Assembly: GCA_026770575.1 (NCBI GenBank)
Contig: MU657998.1
Coordinates: 1 to 16,346 of the forward strand
Source: Pelagophyceae sp. CCMP2097
Taxonomy: Eukaryota > Sar > Pelagophyceae
DNA: 16,346 nt
Direction of reading: 5' to 3'
In this document: in pieces, positions 1 through 6,677 of the stretch
Layout of the letters: every line of letters begins with the position of its first letter
Position numbering within the stretch: position 1 is the first letter of the stretch
The notes under the pieces: model-generated
Databases searched by the model: none
The model's input: only the letters and a program-made list of their open reading frames with translations
What the model was told of the DNA's origin: nothing
Translations under genes and position numbers: made by a program

Positions 1-318
1 AATTATTTACGTGGGCATTGCAATGGGATTTGGCTGTATCCTTCGGGTCCTCCGTGTGCCTCCGGCGCGCTCTTGTATTATCTTTTTTCCCTTCTTTTTT
101 CTCGTCAACTTCTTTCACAAGGGAAAAAGGTTGCTGCGGGGAAAAAGTTTTGCGGTGCTTTTTAAATCCGTTAGGAGACCGTAAGGCCGCATACCGCGAT
201 CCTTTCACTTCAAAAAATTCCGTATATTCAGGGCCTAAGTTACTGATAATTATTCATACGAAACTTACTTTTACCATCCATTATTCGATCGCACGTTTCG
301 GCGCGCCGTTTGGGGGAG
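1..318. other. AT-rich gene-free left edge
   Basis: This stretch is clearly richer in A and T than the gene-bearing DNA that follows, and the composition changes sharply near position 300. Short open frames occur but none has coding character or a recognisable motif. A small inverted repeat (TTTTTCCCTT near 89-98 against AAGGGAAAAA near 119-128) could form a weak hairpin. I see no promoter, RNA gene or repeat family that I can name. The boundary falls where the MYND gene begins without a start codon, so this DNA may be an insertion or simply an intron or upstream region of that gene. Confidence 0.5.
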
Positions 319-801
319 TGCCGGGCCCGGATTCTCGCGGGTGCCCTTGAACGTTCCCGCGCACGTCCTCGACCTCTTCCAGGGCGAGGGCAAATGCGCC
401 GCCTACCGCAAGGCCGCGGCCAGCTTCTGCACCGGTGCGCCCCCCGCCTCGAATCCTGCGCCCTCGGACCTTTTGGCGTAGGGTGCAAGCGCGCCGCGTA
501 CTGCTCGCACGCGTGCCAGAAGCGCCACTGGAAGACGCACAAGGTCGATTGCGCGGCGTTCAAGGCCGCCAAGACCACCGCGAACCAAGAGGTCAAGACC
601 CACCAGGCCGAACTCAACGCTGCGCGAGAGAGACGCGAGCAGCGCAGAAACGTCGACCTCGACGCCGCCTCGCAATCCGAGCTGAAGGCCATCATCATGG
701 AGGCGGGCCTCTCGCACCGTGGCTTTGTGGAAAAAGCAGAGTTCCGCGAACTCGCGCGCACAGCCCTCGCAGCCGCCAAGCTGGCCCAGGAGGTCGACTG
801 A
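319..801 (+). CDS. MYND zinc-finger protein, 5' end missing, two exons visible
   Basis: The 3' part of a MYND-finger protein; MYND fingers are small zinc folds that bind proline-rich partner peptides. Exon A runs to 434 and exon B is 482-801. A 47-base intron (435-481) opens with GTGCGC and closes with GCGTAG. Splicing joins KCAAYRKAAASFCTG to CKRAAYCSHAC, giving a near-complete finger that ends at HKVDC. The second cysteine of the usual CxxC is tyrosine here, so one zinc ligand is lost. The C-terminus (about 690-790) carries an ELKAIIMEAGLS...VEKAEF segment, a short SAP-like helix pair often seen after MYND fingers in algae. No ATG lies in frame upstream; 319 is only a guess based on an AG at 317-318. 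The gene is therefore either truncated or has an unseen 5' exon. The finger and frame join are well supported; the partner and role are unknown. Confidence 0.7.
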   Translation, partial: CRARILAGALERSRARPRPLPGRGQMRRLPQGRGQLLHRCAPRLESCALGPFGVGCKRAAYCSHACQKRHWKTHKVDCAAFKAAKTTANQEVKTHQAELNAARERREQRRNVDLDAASQSELKAIIMEAGLSHRGFVEKAEFRELARTALAAAKLAQEVD

Positions 802-914
802 GCCGCGCGCGGGCCCGTCCGGACGCCCCCACAGCGTATTTATCGTCCGCGCTCTGCTCGTCCACGTCACGCGTCGCGTGCCTTCCCCTCGGCCCTTGCC
901 CAGGAGGTCGACTG
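784..914 (+). repeat. Direct repeat of 17 bases at the end of the MYND gene
   Basis: The 17 bases GCCCAGGAGGTCGACTG at 784-800, which cover the last codons of the MYND gene, recur exactly at 898-914. Related but diverged GC-rich sequence follows both copies. This looks like a partial duplication of the gene's 3' end. Confidence 0.7.
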
Positions 915-953
915 GAGGCCGCGGGTCCGTCCGACCTCGCGAGCGACCACCGA

Positions 954-975
954 CAGGGGTTCGTTACGAAACAAA
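954..975 (+). repeat. Left terminal inverted repeat
   Basis: This 22-base arm begins CAGGGGTTCGTTACG and ends AAACAAA. It pairs with 1633-1654 except for one base (968 against 1640). Confidence 0.75.
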
Positions 976-1632
976 TCCTCTCCTGGAACAGAGGAAAAAT
1001 GACTTTCTCGAGGTCTCTGATACGGCCAGCTTGGTGGAAGTGTGCCCCCAGGGTGCATCAAGGCGACGTAGCATCGCCCTGCAGCGCCTCGGTTACCTTG
1101 GGACGAGGGATGGTCGCTATCCGGTTTTCGATTTCTCAAAAAGGTCGTGTATCCAGGGATTAGCTTGACGCACCTACGAAGACACGGGCTGGCGTCGTTT
1201 ACCGAACAAAAGTACGGAGTTAGTCGACCCCCATCACGTACTTTCAACTATTTGATCGCTAAATATTTATTATATGGCGACAAAGTGACGGGCGTGAGAG
1301 TTACCTTCGCAGTGCTTTTCGGTAAACAGCGCGAGCCCGTGTATGTAGGCGCCCATGCAAAAATTAGAACCTTCCAAGCCCTCTGGAAAAAAGTACAAAA
1401 AGTACATCTTTCGGCCACAAAAGTGCCCCTTGCTGCTTATCTTGCCCTCTGGATGGTGCAGCGAGGGCGCGCCATCCGCCAAGGCGATGTGAAATTCGTC
1501 GCTGAAGCGGTGATTTTGGCGACTTATTTCCAGGCGCTCTATCGACGTCGGGGGCACTTGCTGATACACCCTTAAGTCGCCCTAATAGCCCGCGCCGTAC
1601 CACATGGCCGTTCCAGCTTTTGTAAAAAATCG

Positions 1633-1654
1633 TTTGTTTTGTAACGAACCCCTG
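1633..1654 (-). repeat. Right terminal inverted repeat
   Basis: Read on the minus strand this arm repeats the left arm with a single mismatch. It lies about 330 bases before the CDC50 start codon. Confidence 0.75.
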
Positions 1655-1858
1655 TCCACACTGTGACAGGAACAAGTCAATGTTCTGCGGAACGGTCCGT
1701 TGAACGGGAAATTTATGGTCTTGTTCAAGACCATTCCTCCCCCGTTCTCGATCGTATCCAAACGTCCTCGCTAGATCAAGTGGCTGAGCATTCCACACCC
1801 AATAGTGACTGGGCTAAGATTGTTACGATCGCTAAACTAACCCCTATTCTATTTCGGC

Positions 1859-1866
1859 GATATAAA
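1859..1866 (+). promoter_or_regulatory. Possible TATA box of the CDC50 gene
   Basis: The sequence GATATAAA at 1859-1866 lies about 120 bases before the ATG at 1987, in the AT-richer zone. Position and sequence fit a TATA element, but no start site can be read from sequence alone. Confidence 0.3.
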
Positions 1867-1986
1867 CCCTCAGCACTCAGGCTGGCAGGGCTCCGTCCCT
1901 CTAGGTTCCTAGGTCACCCGGGTTGCGCCTGTGGTCGGTCGAGGCGAGGGCCGCCCATCTTCCGCAGCGCTTGGTTGCGGGCCACC

Positions 1987-3399
1987 ATGTCGAAGAGACC
2001 GCAGGACACTGCTTTCCGGCAACAGCGGCAGGCGGCTTGGAAGCCGATGTTGACACCGATAAACATCGTCAGCTGCTTCACCGCCGTCGCCGCCGCCTGC
2101 CTCGCCGCCGGCACGGCCCTCGCCCTCCGCAGCGACGGTGTCGTCCAGGCGAAAGTGCAGTACGACGGCAGAGGTTCATCAAAAGCCTACAACGACTGCG
2201 CCGTCGGCAACTTCGGGGAGCACCAAACCTGCCGCCTCAAGGTCACCGCGCCGAAGAGAATGGACGCGCCAATCTTTGTGTATTACGAGCTCTCAGCGTT
2301 TTTCCAGAACCACCGCCGGTAAGCTCCCGCGTCGAGATTCGACGCCCCCGCCTCCGCAAACGAGCGCCAGGTACGCCAACTCGATCAACCACGACCAGAT
2401 TATGGGCGTCGAGAAGGACAAGGACGAAATCTCGTCGTGCGTCTGACGAGGCTCTGGTCTCGGGAATACCTACGCGGCACCCTGCAGGTGCGAGCCGCTC
2501 AAGTTCAACGGTTCCCTGGTCCTCTCGCCCTGCGGCCTGCGCGCGAACTCTTTATTTGACGACGTCTTCTCGCTGCCGCCATCGTCGCGTTTCGAGCTGG
2601 AGGCGTCGGGCATGACGCACGCAAAGGCCAACAAGCTGCGTTTCAAGCAACCGTCTACGTTCGACTTCAAAGTCGTCGCAGATGCCAACTGCACGGCCAA
2701 GGAGCGGTGCGACGACGAGGTCTGCTCGGAGCATGCCATCAAGGCGCCTTGCTTTGGGTACACGTGCGTTGGCGGAGACTTTGACGGCCAAAAGTGCGCC
2801 GCCGGCGACCAGGCGCTGTTTTACTACCCAAAGGCAGACCAGATGCAGTACCTCCACCAGACGTGCGTCAGCGGATCTTTGGGAGCGGCCGCGACACGAG
2901 CACACGTGCGCCTACGCAGGTACCCCGCAATCGTCTCCCCGCTCGTCGGCGTCGAGTCTGAGAGATTTCAAGTGTGGATGGAAAACGCCGCGCTGCCGAA
3001 CTTCCGCAAGCCGTACGCGCGTCTCCGCTTCATCGACGGGCCGCAGCACGTGCGCAAAGGCGAGACGCTCGAGTTTGAAGTCGACGCGCGCTTCTGGGTC
3101 AGCGGCTTTGGAGGCCGCAAGTGGCTCGTCCTCGCGCAGGCGGACCGACAAGCCACCGCCAACGGCTTCCTCGGCGCCGCGTTCATCACCACGGCTGCCG
3201 TCTGCGCGGGCCCTTTTCGGCGCCGGCGATTACGGACAACCCGGCGGACAGAGTCGAGCGTGCGCCGGGGGCATCGCGGCGTGCGTGGTACCGGGCCGTG
3301 CGTGACCGTCGCCGCGTAGGCCTCGCCGTTTTTTTCGCCTGGCTCGCCTCGCACGAGCAACGCAAGCTCGCCGACCTCTCGCTCCTGCGCAAGGAATGA
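1987..3399 (+). CDS. CDC50/LEM3 family protein, beta subunit of P4-ATPase lipid flippases
   Basis: Proteins of this family partner P4-ATPases, help them leave the ER, and support phospholipid flipping to the cytosolic leaflet. The ATG sits in an ideal GCCACCATG context. Exons: 1987-2318, 2371-2436, 2488-2862, 2920 to about 3209, and 3320-3399, giving about 380 residues. Introns 1-3 are 52, 51 and 57 bases, with donors GTAAGC, GTGCGT and GTGCGT. Family signatures: QQRQAAWKPMLTP before TM1 (about residues 20-45), APIFVYYELSAFFQNHRRYA, CGLRANSLFDDVF, YPAIVSPLVGVESERFQVWM, AALPNFRKPYARL, and WVSGFGGRKWLVL before TM2. The C-terminus FFAWLASHEQRKLADLSLL lies in another frame, so a last intron from about 3204-3210 to 3319 is required. 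No GT donor gives the right phase; a GC donor would. A cysteine-rich stretch near 2690-2810 looks longer than in most relatives. Confidence 0.9.
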
Positions 3400-4182
3400 C
3401 CGCCGCCGACGACGACGCAGTCCGGCCACGGCCGGCGGCGCGCCGCGAAAAGGGCGTGGACCGATCCTCAAGGTGCTGGGCAGACGCGCCCGCGCGCTGA
3501 TGGTCCCGAGCCGGGTCGAAGAAAAGGTCCGCGCAGATGATCACGCCGACGCCGCCGACGTCCAAATGTTTGGCATCGTGCTTAAAAGTTGCGATGCATC
3601 CGAGTCTTGAAAGGCCATTGGGTCGACCCTTCGTTTCGAACACCATCGGCGTTCAAAAGAGGCTTCACGGCGCGGCCGACGTTTGAACTGCTCGTCCAAA
3701 ATGTTCGCCCACGCACTGTCTTGTGTCTGTCTGAATTCGATCCGCTTCATCAAAGAGGACACCCGGGCCGTGCCTGACGTGTCACGACCCGGCCACGGGG
3801 ACCCTCGCCGCGGCCGAGTCGGCCGTCCCCCAAGGGGCAGGGGCGGGCGGGCGTCTCACGGACCTCATCACCAACGTCTGGAGGTCGACCCGATCGACGC
3901 GCCATGCCGTCGATCGATCGAAACGGAGCCTGTCGAGTCGCCGGCCGCCGCGCGACGGCAAGCGTGCGGGGGACTTGGAGATTCTTGGAGCCTGGAGACC
4001 ACCACGCTTCACCTCACACAGAGCCACGCCCTTAAAAGCGGAGCCGCGCGCAAGGCCGCGCAGGGCATGCCTCTCCAACAGCGGAGATGCGCCCGACTGA
4101 GTCTTCGCAATCATGACGTGTCCGCCCGATTCTTGGATAGCAACGCGTTTGCCTTCTGCCGCGCGCGTCGAGGCCCGTGACC
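3400..4182. other. Interval without a secure gene
   Basis: Nothing here can be assigned to a family. It should hold the 3' end of the CDC50 transcript and the promoter of the WD40 gene; an in-frame TAG at 4138-4140 closes the frame before the WD40 start. On the minus strand, two overlapping frames starting at ATGs at 3748 (with SAWANILDEQFKRRP) and 3646 (with HLDVGGVGVIICADLFFD) look faintly protein-like, but they run into the antisense of CDC50 and match nothing I recognise. A GATCGA-rich stretch lies at 3892-3922. Confidence 0.4.
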
Positions 4183-5529
4183 ATGGTCGTCGACGAGGCC
4201 TCGCAGGCCGTCGAGGCGCAAGCAGCAGTCGAGCCCGCGCCGGCCCTCGACGTCTTCGAACTGAGCGACCTCCTCGCGCCCATCCTGCGGCTGGCGGCCT
4301 CACCAAACGGCCTTCTCGTGACAAAACGAGTCGCTCGAGAGGCGCGGACCGTGGCGCCTGTCGTGCGCAAACTCGTCTGGAAGGACCGCATTTTGAAGGG
4401 CGCCGCAATCCTCAAGGGGCACATCGGCTGCGTCTGGGGCTGTGCGTTCTCGCCTGACGGCAAGCGCATCGTGACGGCGGGCGAGGACAGGACGGCGTGG
4501 CTCTGGAGCACTGGGACAGGCACGCAGCTGACGACGCTCGAGGGGCACACCAAGGCCGTCTTCTGCTGCGCGTTCTCGCCCAACGGCGAGCGCATCGTGA
4601 CGGGGAGCGACGACAAGACGGCGAAGCTCTGGGACGCCGCGACGCACACGATGCTGAAGACACTCGAGGGGCACACCTACGCCGTCGAGAGCTGCGCGTT
4701 CTCGCCCAATTGCGAGCGCATCGTCACGGCAAGCAGCAGCGAGGTGTGGGTCTGGGTCGCCGAGAAGGGCGTGCTGCAGATGACGCTCGAAGGGCACTTC
4801 TTCTGCGTCGAGAGCTGTGTATTCTCCCCCGACGGCGAGCGCGTCGTGACGGCGAGCGAGGACGGGATGGCGCGGATCTTGGACGCCGAGACCGGCGCGC
4901 TGCTGCTGACGCTCGAGGAGCACGAAGGCCAAGTCTCGAGCTGCGCGTTCTCGCCCGACGGCAAGCGCCGAGCGACGACGAGCGACGACAAGACGGCGCG
5001 GCTCTGGGACGCCGAGACGGGCGCGCTGCAGACGACGCTCGAGGGACACACCAGCAGTATCGTCTGGAGCTGCGCCTTCTCGCCCGACGGCACACGCGTC
5101 GTGACGGCGAGCAAGGACAAGACGGCGAAGCTCTGGGACACCGAGACGGACGCGCCGCTGCTGACGCTCGAGGGGCACACCGAAGTCGTCACGAGCTGCG
5201 CGTTCTCGCCCGGCGGCGAGCGCGTCGTGACGGCGAGCGCCGACATGACACCGCGGCTCTGGGACGCCGAGACGGGCGCGCTGCAGACGACGCTCGAGGG
5301 GCACACCGGCTTCGTCATGAGCTGCGCGTTCTCGCCCGACGGCAAGCGCCTCGTGACGGCGAGCTTCGACAAGACGGCGCGGCTCTGGGACACCGAGACG
5401 GACGCGCCGCTGCTGACGCTCGAGGGGCACACCGAAGTCGTCACGAGCTGCGCGTTCTCGCCCAGCGGTGAGCGCCTCATGACGGCGAGCGCCGACGAGA
5501 CGGTTCGGGTCTGGAACGTCGCACTCTAA
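4183..5529 (+). CDS. WD40-repeat protein, nine repeats
   Basis: A single-exon protein of 448 residues and a beta-propeller scaffold of unknown partner. The ATG at 4183 is the first after an in-frame stop at 4138 and has a good context (GTGACCATGG). After about 73 residues without a clear fold, nine repeats of 42 residues run to the end. Each follows the pattern LEGHT...VxSCAFSPDGxRxVTASxDKTxRLWD. Repeats 3 and 4 are the most divergent (WVWV and RILD in place of RLWD). Nine repeats exceed the usual seven-bladed propeller, so the fold may be an eight- or nine-bladed form or a propeller with extra repeats. The N-terminal LSDLLAPILRLAAS...VTKRVAREAR vaguely resembles a degenerate F-box, which would suggest a ubiquitin-ligase adaptor; this is a weak guess. 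The last repeats are nearly identical in DNA, showing recent unit duplication. Confidence 0.92.
   Translation: MVVDEASQAVEAQAAVEPAPALDVFELSDLLAPILRLAASPNGLLVTKRVAREARTVAPVVRKLVWKDRILKGAAILKGHIGCVWGCAFSPDGKRIVTAGEDRTAWLWSTGTGTQLTTLEGHTKAVFCCAFSPNGERIVTGSDDKTAKLWDAATHTMLKTLEGHTYAVESCAFSPNCERIVTASSSEVWVWVAEKGVLQMTLEGHFFCVESCVFSPDGERVVTASEDGMARILDAETGALLLTLEEHEGQVSSCAFSPDGKRRATTSDDKTARLWDAETGALQTTLEGHTSSIVWSCAFSPDGTRVVTASKDKTAKLWDTETDAPLLTLEGHTEVVTSCAFSPGGERVVTASADMTPRLWDAETGALQTTLEGHTGFVMSCAFSPDGKRLVTASFDKTARLWDTETDAPLLTLEGHTEVVTSCAFSPSGERLMTASADETVRVWNVAL
5130..5463 (+). repeat. Recently duplicated two-repeat unit inside the WD40 gene
   Basis: The 82 bases at 5130-5211 are identical to 5382-5463, exactly 252 bases (two 42-codon repeats) downstream. 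Repeats 6 and 8 also share long identical stretches. This indicates a recent duplication or gene conversion of a two-blade unit. Confidence 0.85.
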
Positions 5530-5856
5530 TCTATAGAATGAGGTGCATGCCCCTCTGACTCTGCGGCGCGCTCCCGAGGAGCGTACCCTCGAAGCACGTC
5601 CCGGTGCGGAGCCGCTCCCCGGAGGAGTTTCTATCGAAGATGCTGATGGGGTTCCGTATAGACCACTGCAGAAATGTCCACGCGCCAGTGAGGACGGCGC
5701 CTGTCGATGCCAGAATCCCCCCCGCACCTCTGGGTCCGGGGTGCCATAAGGATATAAATTATAAATCGTGGGCGCCTTTGGCGCCACAGCGGCTCCTGGA
5801 GCTTCCGCCGCGGCGGTCTCGGCGCGTCTCCGGCGGGGGCCGCTCGCGCTGGGCGC
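5530..5856. other. 3' ends of the convergent WD40 and COX7a-like genes
   Basis: No gene is seen here. The interval separates the stop codons of two convergent genes and should hold both 3' untranslated regions. An AT-rich run (GATATAAATTATAAAT near 5751-5766) is the only notable feature and could contribute to transcript ending. Confidence 0.5.
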
Positions 5857-6386
5857 TTAGCGCGTCTTGTTGATGCCGAGGGCCATGTTGTACCTGAGTG
5901 CCGTTTCCCATTGAGTGCAATTCCCCACCGACGGACGGCGGGACGAGCTTTATAATAAAAGTCGCGCCGAGGCGCTTTTCTCCTCGGGGCGAAACTGTGC
6001 CCGCGCGCGCGCGGTACGCACACGCCGACGGTGAACTGGATCGTGATGGACGTGCAGAGGAAGCACCCTGTAGCAGTCGCGTCCATCCCCGACCAGACGC
6101 CTGGGGCGCGGGGCGCGCACCCAAGAGGAAGTTGGCCGTGTCGTTGGGGCCCTTGAGGTACGTCGGGTTCTCGGCGCCTGGGGGGCGATCATCAGGCGGC
6201 GCGGGTGTATAGCGCGGCCCTTTCCCGGCCCTTTCCAGACGGACCGTGGAGGTGGAGGTTGTGCTGGAAGGGCTTGCGGTACTCGGCGATGCGGTTCGGC
6301 AGGTTGACGACGTACTTGACGAATAAGGTGCGCTTCTGCTCGCGGAACGCCGGCATCGCCCGCGCGGCAAGCGTGTTGGCAAACAT
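5857..6386 (-). CDS. Small membrane protein in four exons, cytochrome c oxidase subunit 7a-like
   Basis: This gene appears only after splicing. Minus-strand exons are 6386-6245, 6177-6121, 6067-6022 and 5893-5857. The introns are 67, 53 and 128 bases, with donors GTCCGT, GTGCGC and GTGCGT, and all end in CAG. All three junctions keep phase, giving 93 residues. The N-terminus MFANTLAARAMPAFREQKR is basic with no acidic residue in its first 14, as in mitochondrial presequences. NPTYLKGPNDTANFLLG follows, then a hydrophobic stretch FLLGCFLCTSITIQFTVG (one membrane helix), and the end is YNMALGINKTR. The LKG-x-x-D motif before a single helix and a short basic tail fit COX7a-type subunits, which sit in the inner mitochondrial membrane on the outside of complex IV. 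Gene structure is well supported; the family call is tentative. It diverges from the xylulokinase gene. Confidence 0.6.
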
Positions 6387-6677
6387 ATCGACCGACGACG
6401 CTCTCTCTCCTTTTTTACGTCGGCGCTGAAAATCGCCCGCAAGTCGGCCGTCGGCGCCGTGGCCGCGGCAATGCTCGTGGAAGCCTCAAAAGGGCCCCTC
6501 CCAGAGGCGGCGCCTTTTTGCCGAAAATGAGCGGCACCGATCCATACCGTCTGATTGAGAGACGCCCAAAACGCGCCTTGATCACGCGCCTTGATCAAAC
6601 GAGTTGCCGCACCGTTTCGGCGATACAATTGGCGAAAAGAACAAACACGCCCGCAAGCGCGCGGCACGGCGTCGCGG
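6387..6677. promoter_or_regulatory. Shared divergent promoter region of the COX7a-like and xylulokinase genes
   Basis: The 291 bases between two divergent ATGs must hold both promoters. They contain an exact tandem pair of the 13-mer ACGCGCCTTGATC (6571-6583 and 6584-6596), which creates the palindrome TTGATCAA at 6591-6598. No clear TATA box is seen on either strand. Confidence 0.4.
6571..6596 (+). repeat. Exact tandem pair of a 13-base unit
   Basis: ACGCGCCTTGATC occurs twice head to tail within the divergent promoter, about 80-105 bases before the xylulokinase ATG. It could be a paired factor site or a chance short duplication. Confidence 0.75.

Larger units (their letters stand above)
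954..1654. mobile_element. Non-autonomous TIR element, hAT-like (MITE)
   Basis: A 701-base segment is bounded by a 22-base terminal inverted repeat with one mismatch. The left arm at 954-975 begins CAGGGGTTCGTTAC, and the right arm at 1633-1654 is its reverse complement, ending GTAACGAACCCCTG. Ends beginning CAGGG are typical of hAT transposons, which make 8-base target duplications. The flanks here (946-953 and 1655-1662) share a CCAC core but agree at only 4 of 8 places, so any duplication has decayed. Two further outer bases are also symmetrical, so the boundary could be 952-1656. The inside is AT-richer than nearby genes and has no transposase-like frame, so mobility would depend on an enzyme encoded elsewhere. 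The inverted repeat is seen directly; the family assignment is inference. Confidence 0.6.
802..1986. other. Gene-free interval between the MYND and CDC50 genes
   Basis: This interval of almost 1.2 kb holds no convincing gene on either strand. The open frames of 100-145 codons lack ATG starts, known motifs and the GC-rich third positions seen in the neighbouring genes. It contains the duplicated 3' end of the MYND gene, the TIR-bounded element (954-1654), an AT-richer stretch after it, and a possible TATA box before the CDC50 gene. Confidence 0.6.

Noticed and set aside
1147..1575. Plus-strand frame of 142 codons inside the TIR element as a possible transposase
   Set aside because: It starts with GTG, has no catalytic DDE-type or zinc-finger motif, and its composition is not like the coding regions here.
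1364..1798. Minus-strand frame of 144 codons across the right TIR
   Set aside because: It crosses the element boundary and the inverted repeat, with no recognisable motif.
4400..5525. Regular 126-base periodicity that could suggest a CRISPR or satellite array
   Set aside because: The period equals 42 codons, the frame is preserved and each unit encodes a WD40 blade, so it is a protein repeat.
4300..5787. A 495-codon minus-strand frame with regular 42-residue repeats
   Set aside because: It mirrors the WD40 repeats in antisense. The repeat pattern comes from the plus-strand gene.
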